Positions 37,109 through 50,540 of a stretch of 64,000 nucleotides of DNA are shown piece after piece. The notes beneath the pieces are model-generated. The model saw only the letters and a program-made list of their open reading frames with translations. It ran no database searches and was not told where the DNA came from. Each line of letters opens with the position of its first letter. Position 1 is the stretch's first letter. Origin of the DNA: Salvelinus alpinus (taxonomy: Eukaryota; Chordata; Actinopteri; Salmoniformes; Salmonidae); contig NC_092094.1 of NCBI RefSeq assembly GCF_045679555.1, positions 35,666,430 through 35,730,429 on the forward strand, given 5' to 3'. Made by a program: the position numbers and the translations under genes.

Positions 37109-38677
37109 AGGTGTGTTTGCTAAAATTCTTCTATTTGATAGTTCATTGCAAATGATGGGGGATGTTTCACCCTGTTTCCGTATGATTGTAAAACCGACAG
37201 GGCAACAGGATCTCTAACTTGATCAAATTAGCTGACGCCTGAATATTTCAAGACCACAGCTGTGTTGCAAAGAACAAAAAAATCAGGCCAACCCCTCTGA
37301 CAGTGTTGACATTTATGGGGCAAAGGCTCCATGCACATTTGCGGAGGTCATCGGAAAGTAAACACCTGTTAATGGTTACCTGCATGACAACCAGATAAAC
37401 AGGTCAAGGTAATGATTAAGCCAAGGTTGGTTAGGTTATAGGCCATGTGTGCACAAAAGCATGTTGGGCGAAAGCAGGTTCATGCCGGTGCTAAGGAGCG
37501 AATGGAATTGTTTTAGGACAGGGATCTTTGACTTGTGATGTGTGAAAGCAGTAGTTTTAGAGGGTACCTCTGGAGCACTTTAGAAAATTGGGGAGCCACA
37601 CAGACACTTGATCGCAGGGACAGCAGTAAAATATGCCTGTTGAAAGCCATCAGAACTCTTATGCAGGTATTGTATAGTGGGTGGGTTGTTAGCTGTTCAT
37701 GGTAAAAATGAAGACAAAAAGCACTCTCAAGTTCACAAGGTCACTTCCAGCCTAGGGATAAAGTAAACTGAGCGAAACTGCACAAGCTGCAACTTATCAA
37801 GCCGCCTGCATGCCAGAGTTTTTTCTTGTTTTCTCACTTTTGTGAGTGTGAATGTTTTTGAAAACAAAACAGTGAGCTGACTGTCCTCAGCACAAGTATT
37901 CAACATCAGCAAGATAACAATTCACACTTTTCTGCGTTGTAAATTAATACAATACAAGAGTTGTATTTATTTATTGCGGAAAGGACATGATACACATACT
38001 TGATAAAAACATTTAAATTGGGTTTTGAACCCCAACATTTAAAGTCCTTGAAAAAAACACATTTTTGTGTGCCATGAAATAAAAGAAAGTGTCCCCTTTT
38101 GTTTGTCCATGGTCATTTTTTAAATTTAATATAAAAATGTGGTTACCTTGTTCAATGAAACGTCAAGCTAGCGAAAGAGGAAAATTGAAGGCTACTTCAA
38201 GGCTAGTGATTCAGTGACGAGGCTGTAAGTACTGTCCTTTCACAGTGTACACTCGTCAGTCCTTGGGGGTCCAGGAGAAACATGAGGGTAATCATAGGCA
38301 TCAATGGAATTCACCATCTTTTTTGTCCTCATGAAAATCTGTTGATGATTTGTGGAAATGTGAAGCGTTTCCTCATTGTTTGCCACCATGCTTCTGACAC
38401 TTGAGTAATGTGTCAGGGCATGGAGAGCTTACTTCTTCTGTATGAACCATTTCAACAGTTGATCATCCATAAACACCATAGGAATATATGCATAAAACCT
38501 GCATATTTGTGTACATGTTTTTTCCTTTTTCCTTACCCTAAAATTAGGAAACAAACTGTGAAATGTTTTAGAGTGCTTTAAATTTCATGCACTTCAACTC
38601 TCCATCAGACGGGATTGGAGATACAGCTACTGTTGAAAGTGTGAAGGTTTGCCAGTTCTCTGTCAATAGTCTGTTCA

Positions 38678-38757
38678 ATGTCAGGCCAGGTTGATGTCAG
38701 GCCAGGTGGATGTCAGGCCAGGTTGATGTCAGGCCAGGTGGATGTCAGGCCAGGTTG
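38678..38757. repeat. 16-bp minisatellite, five units
   Basis: Five copies of atgtcaggccaggttg/atgtcaggccaggtgg, with the two forms alternating. Confidence 0.95.
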
Positions 38758-39419
38758 GTGCTTGTAAAGTGTTTCTGTATGGGTGGTGTAATTTGTCCAA
38801 AATTAATGGCGTGAAGCTAATCTATAAAATCTTTTTATAGAGTTTTTTATTTTTATCAAGAACACCAAGTAAGTAACAATTATTACCTGTTATACTACTG
38901 GTTGAAATGGTGTTGATTTATTTCAGATAACTGCACTTTTGCAAATGTTGGCTAGATGGCTTTTATGTAGTTTCAACAAAATATACCTTATTACAGTACC
39001 ATATCAATACATCGGATCCAACTTTCCTTAAACCAGTGCAGTACTCCTGTATATTCTCTCGGACATCACACTACATTTATGTGGAATATGACTTTACCTA
39101 ATGTCACATTCCTGTGTGACCACTGCATATCTTTCCAATTTGGTAAACCTGGGTCAAGCTGAGAGAGGATGACACACAAATCATTTTGTGGTATTCTAAA
39201 AGATCATAATCTTAGTAACTCAAGTCTGTGTTAATCAAAAAATGTGATGTTTTCATTGTTATTAAGCCCCCCAAGACCTAGATTGGTATCATAAACCCGA
39301 CAATAGGCAAAAAGTGGAGGAAACCTTATTTTGTAGGAGTGAGGGAATAAAAGCCTGGCATAAACTACACGAGTGGGAGGGTTGTACAAGTATATATCAC
39401 CCCAGCAAATAGTGTAACA

Positions 39420-39790
39420 TTAAAAAAGGAGAAAAAAGCAAGGGTCATCTGGTTTCCACTAAGAAGATAAAATGGTTCACTGGGAGTATTTTACCAGCCT
39501 CTTTGTTACTGGGAGGTGTCCATGCTGCTCTCTCTATCATCATCCAGTTGACACAACATTAAAGGCTTCAAACAGACGCGCTGGGTCCCTTAATCAAAAA
39601 CTAATTGTAATAGATATTGGGGGAGTGCTAACACTCTGACCGCTCAGGCTGGTATCAGTCATCCAAAGCTGGAGATATCATTAAATTCAACACAGTGATA
39701 GCTGAGACAGGGCAAAATAAGTGTGAAGTGCTCCATTTACTCTAATACCATACTCCATGAGATAAGTTCACAGTGAGCTTATCAAGCTGT
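39420..39790. promoter_or_regulatory. Candidate regulatory block (unique, homeodomain-core rich)
   Basis: Unique sequence with aaaaactaattgtaatagat, atcattaaattcaac and balanced surroundings, free of repeats over about 370 bp. This has the look of a deeply conserved enhancer, but no alignment is available. Confidence 0.28.
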
Positions 39791-41948
39791 GTTAAAAAGG
39801 AATTGAAAAACAAAACAGGAAAGTGATCCCTTCAAGGCGTTTTGATATGAGCTTTTTTTATGGCAGAGAGTATCTTTATTTTGGCCAAGGCTCATTCCTT
39901 GACACTACAACGTGTAGTCTACTGAATGGCTGTTTTAGCTTCAATCCCCAAAAGTTAGCATGTCACCTAGTTAGAAAGTTGCGATGACAATATTTTAGAA
40001 ATATTTTAATATCAAAAATAAGAAATTGCAAGTTTCTTTGTTGTAATAGTTTTAAATCCAGTCACAGAATACAGTAGCATAACGGTCAAGATGTCGTGAA
40101 ACAAAAAACGATTGGATTTAAACATGTGTATGTGCGTTCTTGCGTGTGAAGTGGATGTGTGTATGCATTATGCTATTATAGGGATTACTAGCTGGTCATT
40201 CCACTTTAAAAATATTGAGCAACACAAGGTTTAATTACACTAATTGATTCCTTTTGCATTTTTATTAGTTAAAGTCATTATAATAGCAATTCTTCTCATT
40301 GGCACGACATGTTGGAACTTTAAGGAGGTTTTTCTTATATTAACCTTCTTGACAATCCCCAGTTTAGCCTATTGGAATCCCTGTCAAATTCCATGAGTAA
40401 GGATGTAGCAGGCTGTCTTGTCAGAATGCAATTCCCATCTCCTGAGATGATTGGGTTAGGAATTAGGAGTACAGATACACTTTCCTTCCTCACCATGTCG
40501 TGGCTTTGGCCGGGTTCATTCTTTTGTAGTTAGTTATGCAGCCTCTAAACATCTAAATCTCTGCCATGTGGGTGATAACGACTTGACTATAAGTGTATAT
40601 TAGATAAGAGCTCGGTTTGTATAGTCAATTAAAAGGTTGATGGTGGAATTAACATTAGTATTAATGTATTCTTTTATAGAGAGTACTTTATGCCTCCACA
40701 GAGGATGGAGGGAGACATAACCCAATCCTTTCCCCCATGATTTTGAATGCACTGCTAACTGATACAATCAGTTTCCACTAGCATTGCTATATTCTCCAAA
40801 AAAGATAGACAGGTTATTCTGGATGTTCCTAAATAACCAAACAAATTCTAAAATGGTTTGGCGTAAACAACAACACCCTAGGAAGTTGAAAATAAGCTAG
40901 AATTTGAAAGGAAAGTGAACTGTCCCTTTAAGCACCCATTGAACCCCTACCTAAACTGGACAACGGAATAGGATTTCTTCCTCTTCCTCAACATTGACAC
41001 ATATCATCAGGCAACTGACAAACGTTTGAATGAGCTTTGGTGTGCAGTCCCAACTTTCTATGTTTCATCAGTCCTATTCACCTCTATGTTTATGTATAAA
41101 GATAATGATATGCCCATTGATATCTTGGATACAAAACCCACATGTCTAGGATTTTCTATTTAGATATGGGGGCATATTTACCACAATATCCAGTTGTATG
41201 ATGCTAAGGAGTTAAACTGTGTGCCCTATCTGGACACTGGCTTGGGAAAGTCCGTTTTCTACTACCAAAAATGTATGCCTGAGCAATGTAATTGGGAAAA
41301 TGCATGCAGTACCCACCCAGCACCACCACTCCTTCTGCTCTTCCTTGTGGATAACAAATGGGCCTTTTCTCTGGGAATTGAGGCTAAACGATGGTTTCAC
41401 TTAGAGAGCAAAGTGACTGTCCATCTTCATAACAGTTTTTCCATCAAAGAGCAATGAATCCCATCCCATCCCACTGGCTCTTATTAAACACAGGCAATGG
41501 ATATCCTCTCTGTGTAGGCCTGCAAAGCCAGCCCCTGTGTCAGCCTCGCACCTGCAACGATCAGCTTCTTCTACTCTTGTAAAAAAAAAATAATAATAAT
41601 ACATACATCTGCCCAGGGGAGCACACCTCCATTTGACACCTCCATTTGATTCAAATTACCAAAGGCATTTCTTATTGGTGAGGTCACATGGAAAAAGCAC
41701 AGGTCACAGAGTTCAATGGCTGAGGGAATTTCACTCTTTGTTTACCTTTTAACTTATATGGTCTTTCTCTAATTGTGGAGTGAGAACACTTTTCAAAGTT
41801 TAAGCCTCTTATAATTGTAATTACTTCTAAATATATCTCACAACAAACAATATTAGATTGAATGTTACAATTAAATATTTACCTATAGCATTTTACCCTG
41901 CTTTATGCAAATTGTCGCCTATTTATAGTATATAGATACAACATTTGC

Positions 41949-42562
41949 AACTATGTTGATATACAGCAATTATGATATACAGCTATGTTGATATACAGCT
42001 ATGTTGATATACAGCAATTATGATATACAGCTATGTTGATATACAGCAATTATGATATACAGCTATGTTGATATACAGCAATTATGATATACAGCTATGT
42101 TGATATACAGCAATTATGATATACAGCTATGTTGATATACAGCTATGTTGATATACAGCTATGTTGATATACAGCAATTATGATACACAGCTATGTTGAT
42201 ATACAGCTTTGTTGATATACAGCTATGTTGATATACAGCAATTATGATACACAGCTATGTTGATAAACAGCTTTGTTGATATACAGCTATGTTGATATAC
42301 AGCAATTATGATACACAGCTATGTTGATATACAGCAATTATGATACACAGCTATGTTGATATACAGCTTTGTTGATATACAGCTATGTTGATATACAGCT
42401 ATGTTGATAAACAGAAATTATGATACACAGCTATGTTGATATACAGCTATGTTGATATACAGCTATGTTGATATACAACTATTATGATATACAGCTATGT
42501 TGATATACAGCTATGTTGATATACAGCTATACTGATATACAGCCATGTTGATATACAGCAAT
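41949..42562. repeat. 16-bp minisatellite, ~38 units (614 bp)
   Basis: Two 16-bp unit types, gatatacagctatgtt and gatatacagcaattat, with variants (gatacacagctatgtt, gataaacagctttgtt). They alternate in places to form a 32- to 64-bp higher-order pattern. The right flank (agggtgatggtaagggctag, tagttagttgaa) resembles the interior of the hAT-like MITEs, so the array may have grown from such a copy. Confidence 0.97.
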
Positions 42563-43432
42563 TTGACAAACTAGGGTGATGGTAAGGGCTAGTAGATAGT
42601 TAGTTGAATACAACAAAATAAGAAGAAACACACTGATTGGCATGGCATCATGGTCAGCCAAATCTAATGAATCCTGGCATGGGTTTGTATTAGGCTACTA
42701 TCAATTTTAAAGGGGTAACATTTTACACCACTCTTGGCTTGAGTGTGGCACGCTGGTGGCACATACACCGACGATAATTTCACTTAGCCAAAGATATTAC
42801 CCTGTAAGACAACAAGCTAAGTCAACTGAGTTATCCTGATGCCACACAACAAACCGTGAAAGCTTAAACACACCAATGCCTGTTACACTGACACTTTTAA
42901 AACAGCAACATTGTCCCACATTATGTACTCTGAGAAAGGGGTTCCTTAGTACATGTTGCACAATCATTTGGCATAATTGTTTTGCCTTGTCGTTTTGCCT
43001 TGTCAGGTAATGTGCTTTTTTCTGAGCAGAAAGACACTGAATAACTCCCACACAGATCCAGGATGAAAAGGGAGCTTTCTTTAGATCACAGTGTATTGGT
43101 GAATGTTAACAGTTTAAAACTTAATCAGATACTGAAGTAGACTTAAGCATGCTGAAGGTGCACCTATAAAGTGACATCTTGTGTCCATCACTATGTCACA
43201 CAGAGTGCACACAGAGGTTGTGTAGTGTTCAGACATTAGCTAATGTCATTTTCTCGTCAGTGAGGTCAAAGGGCCTAATCTCATGTTATAGGATTTACTG
43301 AAGCCTATTATCTCATGGGGTAAACGGCTGGCCCTGTGACAAGGTGTTAGATAACAGTCTGAATATCCTAACTATTTCTAGTGCTACGAAATACACTTAC
43401 ACCAACATCATTTTTTTGTTTAATCTAACCAA
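42563..43432. other. Intergenic; no gene seen
   Basis: Unique AT-rich DNA apart from the MITE-like remnant at about 42570-42610. Confidence 0.6.
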
Positions 43433-43590
43433 ACCCTAACCCAGACGATGCTGAGCCAATTGTGCGCCGCCCTATGGGACTCCCAATCACTACCGGTTGT
43501 GATACAGCCTTGAATCGAACCAGGGTCTGTAATGACGCCTCTAGCACTGAGATGCAGTGCCTTTGACCACTGCGCCACTCAGGAGCCCGT
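43433..43590 (-). mobile_element. tRNA-derived salmonid SINE
   Basis: Reversed: gggctcctgagtggcgcagt, then a B-box-like ggttcgattcaa and the conserved body gtcccatagggcggcgcaca. The tail side (left) is decayed. It is the same family as 53767-53970. Confidence 0.88.
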
Positions 43591-46370
43591 AGGCAATGGC
43601 CAAGAGGAAGTCTATGACATGGAATATCCAAGGCAGATTTTTGGGGGGGGTCCTTTTGTTGTAATGTATTCACTTTCTTTTCCTTATGACAAATGCAACA
43701 ATTAGGCCTATTCCCTCTCACTAGGATTACGATGTGTCTATCTTGGCAACGTCTTGATGGCACCAGGTCTTGTGGATCAGTCCCTCGGGCTTCATTGAAT
43801 ATATTTCTCCCTTAATACTCATTCCCTATTTGTGTTAACATGCTGGGTCACCTGTCTCGCAGCTGTCCATGTGACTGGATCTGCCTTTTTGTCATCAAGA
43901 GGTACCTGCAGTAGTGACCCTACAATAAAGAGTCATTATCTATCCGCCCTCAGTCTTGTGTACCCTGCACAAAGCCGCTGGAGGAATCCTGGCCTTGTCT
44001 TTTATAATTCATTTCTGCTGGGTATAAATGTCAGTGTCCTTTTGTGAGGATTACAGACATTCCCACATTAGGGCTGGGCTGACCGTTCCATGAGGAATCG
44101 TGGGAGTAGAATAGAGCATTTGATTTCAGATAATGTTGAACGAGACAAATGCCACTGGACTGGCAGGGGCCCTTTGTCTGAGCCTGGCTGGAGTTGGAGA
44201 CCTGAATCTGAGACAGTCTATGTCAGCGAGTGCTTGAAGAGAAGAAAACGGCAGTGCAGTGTGGATTTCACTGACTGTTATAATACAATTTGTCAGGTTT
44301 TATGATGTCTGTGACAGCTGAAATTCATCCCCTTAACCTTTTAAATTCCATCTCATTACGCCACGAAAAGCCATCTAAGATCCTAATTTGTCATTTTGTA
44401 CACCATCATTCACCAGGACCCATCTAAGGAGAACTCTATAGTTTCCCCTGTGGTTGCGCAACAAACACAATCACTACTGATACAAAACCAGAACATAAAC
44501 GTTGCTCGATGCCAATCTTTTCACCTGTTGCACTTCTTTGAATTTGCACCTGCAAAGATACTCCATCGGTCCTCCAAAAAGAGGCTCCCTCAGTCCTCCA
44601 AAACAAAAACAAACAACTGTTAGGGCCAGAGAGGAAATATAAACTACAGAGTGAGCTCTGCAATGGCCTTATGTAGTGAAAATCATGCTTTTCCAGATGA
44701 TTTTCAAACAGCAGTCTGTATAGCAATATCTGTGGCCAACCAGCAAATTAAACAGAGTTTGGTTACTCGTTGTTTGGATCCTGGAAAGATCATGTGGATC
44801 AGGTCAAATAGAGCATATCTGCATTACGTACATGAGTACAAAACACTTGTAGCACAAACGATGGCTTGAAGAGATCCTCCATAAGTTCAGTAATCGGTAT
44901 ATTGATTGTTAATGTCATCATGTGTTAGTATAGAAGCAGTCATGTGGCAGGCAGAACAATTCAAGGGCCTCATTGTTCATTCATCAGCACCCCTGATTGG
45001 GCCCATGTCTTGCTTAGCTGCAGGCTAGCTAGATAAAGATCACTAGATGATTGGGCACACACATTCTTAACATGGCTGACCCGTGACATCTCAGAGGCAG
45101 GCGGGGAGCCTGTCATTATGTGTACAATGCTCTGCTTTCTTCTCTCTTATCTTTACCGATGACATTGAGAGTTTTTGCATTAACTCATTAACGACAAGAC
45201 TCATCATTAAAGGCATCAAGGGGACCATAGGCGTTGTGCAGGGGCGGTGACACTGCAGTGAGGAATGTGACCAAGGCCCTCCTGCACCCTGATGGAGACT
45301 TTAATAATCCCTGGGGGCAGTTACAGGTCTTGTTGGTCTACGTTGTCAACTCAGCCATTTTCATGTCATCAGACACTGGTCTGCACACCAGAATAGTAAA
45401 GCTTCTCCAAAATCCTGATCACATATATATTTTTTTTTTGCGGTACCACATGTATTACAGCGCCATTACTTAATATTGACCATGCAACAGAGAACATTCT
45501 CTCTCCTTTAGAGATCCTTAGATGAGTGATTGCTGCTCTTGGATTCCAAAGGCCAAAGTTCCTGTCCTTTTAAAGTTTAAAGTTGGTCATATAGAGGTCT
45601 GGACACCTTGATCTTTATTATTGATAGGGTATCTGGTTCCACTCTACAATGCAAGCACTGTACATAACAAACAAGGAATACCATCCTTTCCACAGATCTG
45701 TGGAAGCAGCCTTTTCACAGTGTTGTTTGTTGTTACTGTATGTCACCACAATTACACCAAGGAGGAAAAAAATAACTAAAGTGTCTGTGAAAGATTGATA
45801 GCTTTGGTCTTTGGTTCAATTATACATTAGAATGCAAGTTCCTCTGGGATACAAAGGCTCTATTTGTGATTAAGAAACAGGCTCCATAATAGACTGATGG
45901 TGGAAAAGTTTGCTCCCTCTTACCAACAGGCAATTAGCTTGATGAAATGGCCCCTACTTTTTAGTGTCCTGGATATGTAAACCGATATTATAATGAAGTG
46001 TCTGATAGTTTATGCTACTATTTCACCTTTAGCCGTACAGGAAGTGGTGTTATAGTTTATGGGGGCTTTGTCCTGCATTGGCTGACACAAGCTCATGACC
46101 AGCACAGTCAATTCCCAATGCAAACTTGAAGAAACAGAAAGAAAGAAAGTAGATCCTATGATGATGGTGGTGCTGCTGGCAAATACTGTGTAGGTGCAGT
46201 GTGCCAAAGTGACAAAGACCTTTTTAACAGCCTTGTGTAAGTAATGCTGAGGCCTGGAATAATTTTTTGTTACAGGACTCACAAACAAAACATAACAGTT
46301 TTATTATAATAGCTGTCCTGTTCCTAGGTGCTGAGTGGTTTCTACAATTATGTGGAAAATATTGCAAACA
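43591..46370. other. Intergenic desert with candidate regulatory blocks
   Basis: No gene is supported. Unique balanced stretches at about 43825-44070 and 45160-45425 (the latter with cattaacgacaagactcatc) are possible regulatory elements. Confidence 0.5.
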
Positions 46371-46470
46371 ACAATTGGCGAAGTTGGTAGGTGTTGTATT
46401 GTACAACAACCGACGAAGTTGGTAGATCTTGTACAACAATTAACAAAGTCGGTAGGTGTTAATTTGCACA
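46371..46470. repeat. Short degenerate tandem repeat
   Basis: Three diverged units of about 30-36 bp with the core gaagttggtaggtgttgt and flanks gtacaacaa. Confidence 0.75.
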
Positions 46471-46524
46471 AGTTTCTTGCTCCCGTACCAATGGGTCTCC
46501 CAGCAGTGCCAACCCACTTCTGAC

Positions 46525-46615
46525 AACATTATAGCTAATTCAGTGGTAGCCCTACTGGGACTTGAACCTGGGTCTCTGAGATTGTCAATCCAAAACCTTA
46601 GCCATTACAACAAAG
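46525..46615 (-). repeat. Degenerate tRNA-like SINE head
   Basis: Reversed: gtaatggctaaggttttgga (A-box-like), then caggttcaagtcccagtagg (B-box-like). It aligns by eye with the plus-strand copies at 11450-11560. The acceptor and T stems do not pair fully, so it is not a tRNA gene. Confidence 0.45.
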
Positions 46616-47573
46616 AGGAATGACTCAGTGAAACCACAAATAAGATGATCCCCTCCAGATATAGACCTAACTCTCAACAAGATCTCATAGTTTCCCTTTG
46701 AAATTCAACGTAATATGTATGAACAACATCTATTTTTGACGCATTAATTCTGCGTGGTTACAGGGTTGAAACAGAAACAACTCAAAGGGTTAAGTTTAGG
46801 TATTAATACCGAGTGGTTATGGTCAGGGCTATGGTTTGGGGAGGCTTAAAACCAAATCATTTAAAATGATGCGCTATTACCATCAGGTATAATCCGTATT
46901 CTCTGAACTTTTTTTAAACTTCCGGAAATCGCCATCTGTGTTTTGTGGTTATCTGTGTGAACTGCAATTGAGCTCCAGCTCTGAGCATCGAGAGTTCATT
47001 TCTAGTGCTGGGCAATCGTTTTTCATTTTTTTGGTGAGCACAGAGGAAGGCATATATAATTGTTCTCGGGACATTTTCAGAATCTGAAATCGCTGTCTAT
47101 TTCTAGTGATCAGTCTGTAACTCTAGCTGTATATAAGGAAAACACCTGATATTTGTTCATATCCAGAATGTGTCTGAGTTATGCTGTGGATAAGCAAATA
47201 GTAAGGGTAACAACACTGTACCCTGAGGTACCTCTTGTCAGCAGGTGGAATTGGATAGAGTGATTGTAAACAAATCACAACACAAGTATTCCTTTGGGAG
47301 GGATGTGTTTGCAAGAAGGGGTGAGTGGGGTCTAATATGGAAACAATTACATGAGAGAAGATGACTCATTGCACAGGAATTCTGTACAAAGTTTTTTCAT
47401 CTACAGGTCAACATAATTTACGCAATTGCAGAATACAACTGCTATGTAAGAATGGGTATTGTAGCCTACACATGGTGCTTGACAAAGTTCAGCATTTCTC
47501 TTTGTTTAAAGACATTTTTCAAGCGTGACCTGATTTGTACATTTTGAACAAGTAACAGCCTAAGGGCTCTATT
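46616..47573. other. Intergenic; no gene seen
   Basis: Contains ggttaagtttaggtattaat-type sequence that may be an old repeat, but no ends are visible. Confidence 0.5.
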
Positions 47574-47742
47574 GAATATGTAAAGCTGAAGCGCTACAGA
47601 TTCCGCAATAGAAATGTAAAGGTAATTTCTGATTGATGCAGTGTTTACAGTGAATGCAGTCTCCGCTGAGGCGGGAACATTGCCTTTAAATTGAATTGAC
47701 GCTGTAAAGCTGAACTTCTGCGATGCGGATTGAATAGAGCCC
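47574..47742. mobile_element. Harbinger-like MITE
   Basis: 169 bp with inverted ends GGGCTCTATTGAAT and ATTGAATAGAGCCC, flanked by TAA at 47571-47573 and 47743-47745. A three-base TAA/TTA duplication is the PIF/Harbinger signature. The interior carries facing tgtaaagctgaa-type repeats. No coding capacity. Confidence 0.85.
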
Positions 47743-50139
47743 TAAGTCTATGAGCAGTGTGACCCAAATCCTGTAATGAATCCTATTTGTGTACTGTTGA
47801 TATTCCTATTCATGCCCTTAGTTTACATTAGTCATTGACACTAAGTTCATTAAAAAAGGAAGCTGACAAAGTCAAAATGTATAATAAGGTCATTGGGATG
47901 TTTACCTATGGTGAGAATGCTGACTTCCACTGTGTTCATTATGTAGAGTAAGATTTCATGAGAGAAACCAACCTGACTTGTAATTTCAGTCAGGGATTAA
48001 ATATATTGAGACATTTCTCACAGCAGTTTGTGTTTGATTTTGCATGATCTGCAAATTGACAGAGGGATAAATGGGGAGCAAGAGGTCCATGGTCTGGTAG
48101 TGCTGAGACCTAGACATGAGGGTATCAACAGCATTACCTTTCTGTCAGGAGCTGTGCCCTTCTCCCAGGGATATAGCCACAGCCACACCCTTCTCAGCAG
48201 TGAGCTCTGCTAATGTTTCATCCGTGAAGGAAAGTCTAGACCATAGAGGGCCAAGTGGTGGTATTAGTTAACACTCTTGAACAGTCTACTGATCTTGTGA
48301 AAATATGTTTTAAAAAGCCTCCTCAGACATAAATTGAATACAGGATTATTTCTTGCACAATAAGGAAATGGCTTGGACAAAAGCTATGCAATCTGCTGCT
48401 ACTCATGTGTTCAGCGGTGCTAACGTTAACAAATGTTACAACAAGAAAAGCATATGACCTGAGGCATTAGCCAGTACATGACCTGATATGATGAGTTGTA
48501 TAGACAATAAGGTTACTTCCTGGTCATTCACTACTTTGGTTTAGCCTGAAGGGTCTCAATGAATAATTACAAGCCTGATAGGTTGTGGTGTAACAGTTTC
48601 ATTCAGATGATTATCTTGATAGAGCTGCCATTTAGAACAAGATGTGTGGGAGTTTCATGGTTAGCTAGACAGTTTAAAATATTGTTATTTTGTAGCTTTA
48701 CCTTTACATACCTTTAGTTACTTGCAATATATTACCTATCCAATGCCTGGTACAGTAATTGATTTAGATATTCAACTTCATCCTAGTTTTGTCCACATTT
48801 CTGCTACTTCAACTGTTATAGGTGATATTTATGACGTGTTAAACCCACATTTTTGCCAACAACTGTGTTGCGGAAAGTTCTCCGGCATGCATAGCTGATA
48901 CCGTCACAATAATGTTTTGTCCCGGATACAAAATGATACACATTTATGTCCAATGTATTTAGTATATCACATCACACCCATAAAGGTTGGATGTCTCAGA
49001 CTACCCTTAATGTTAGTTCAAATAGCTAGCAATGAGAAACTTACAGTGGATACTTCTAAAATAGCAATGAAACATAATAGCCAAAGCTGCTGGCATGGTA
49101 GCTAGTGATTACCCTAGTCAACAACAAGCAATGTCAAATTGTTCATCTGAAGTTCAAGACGTTTGGCCACAATGTAAATACAATTGTTGAAATGTTTTAC
49201 AGTGTAGGCATGATCAATTGTGAGAACTGATGTAAGATAAACAAACTACTGGCCTCTCAAATAGATGAAAGACGTAGTCACATGGGGCATGGTCATGTTG
49301 CTGGTCTGGTTACTGCAGCTGCTCTGGTTTGGAGGGATCATATAAACATTACACTACCTGTCTATGTAATTGTTCCCAAATCTTGTTTGACAATGTTTTT
49401 TCATTGCAGACACTTCACATGCTTCCTGAACATAGCTGAGCCTTTTTGACACTGTTGTAAATACTGCAACTCAGCACTCATTAAATATAGTGCCGAGTAT
49501 GGGATGTTTCCAGTCTTTGGTACTGTCTCTGATCACTCTCTAAATGCAATCGCCACACATGCAGTATGATGATTCATGGCTCAACCACAAAAAGTGGGGT
49601 TTCCCTTGTTTCAATGGAAAGTGCCTTACTTTTAAATGGATAATTTTCCATTTTGGCTTTATTGAAATGAACATATTAATTGAATTGATGAGCTGAAGGC
49701 CAGAGGGGGACCTCTGTAATGAGGTGGATCGTGAGTCAGGAAGATGGTCTTCTTCTGTAAGGAAAGTGTCAAAAGGTGAAAGGGAGCATTTTATAGTGTC
49801 ATGACTGAAATGTTAGATTTATTTACATGCAAGACCAGTTACCTCAAAAGCCCATTGATACAATAATGTATTGTTATAATATTTTCAGATTCTGGAAAGA
49901 AGTCTACAGTTTAAAACTTACACCTTGCGGGACGGTTGAGCTAACATAGCCTAATGCGATTAGCATGAGGTTGTAAGTAACAAGAACATTTCCCAGGACA
50001 AAGACATATCTGACATTGGCAGAAAGCTTAAATTCTTGTTAATCTAACTGCACTGTCCAATTTATAGTAGCTATTACAGTGAAAGAATACCATGATATTG
50101 TTTGAGGAGAGTGCACAGTTTTGAACATGAAAAGTTATT
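47743..50139. other. Intergenic desert, no gene seen
   Basis: Unique AT-rich DNA. A small GC-richer stretch near 49600-49745 with a homeodomain-type ttaattgaattgatgagc could be regulatory. Confidence 0.5.
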
Positions 50140-50540
50140 AATAAACAAATTAGGCACATTTGGGCAGTCCTGACACAAAATTTTGAACAGAAATGCAATG
50201 GTTCATTGGATCAGTCCAAAACTTTGCACATACACTGCTGCCATCTAGTGGCCAATATCTAAATTGGGACTGGGCTGGAATAATACGGTACAAAAAAATA
50301 CATGGTACAAAAAAATACAAAAAAACTTTTGGTTTTTTCTTTGTATTATCTTTTACCAGATCTAATGTGTTATATTCTCCTACATTCCTTTCACATTTCC
50401 ACAAACCTCCAAGTGTTTATTTTCAAATGGTACCAAGACAATGCATATCCTTGCTTCAGGGCCTGAGCTACAGGCAGTTAGGTTTGGGTATGTAATTTTA
50501 GGCGAAAATTGAAAAAAAGGGTCCGATCCTTAAGAGGATT
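50140..50540. repeat. High-copy salmonid interspersed repeat, class unassigned
   Basis: I recognise several segments as recurrent in salmonid DNA: caatggttcattggatcagt, ctgctgccatctagtggcca, tattatcttttaccagatct and ggtccgatccttaagagg. The ends could not be placed. Confidence 0.55.

Larger units (their letters stand above)
37109..41948. other. Intergenic desert, mostly unique
   Basis: No gene or transposon recognised in about 4.8 kb. It contains a small 16-bp minisatellite (38678-38757) and a conserved-looking block (39420-39790). Another unique stretch with several TAAT/ATTA cores lies at 40540-40680 (caattaaaaggttgatggtg). Confidence 0.6.

Noticed and set aside
36948-37217. V-R-V-R repeat protein
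   Set aside because: Translation of the telomere-like interior of the hAT-like MITE.
41949-42562. CRISPR-like array
   Set aside because: A plain 16-bp minisatellite with no spacers.
46525-46615. Functional tRNA gene on the minus strand
   Set aside because: A- and B-box-like motifs are present but acceptor and T stems do not pair; similar degenerate copies elsewhere point to a SINE.
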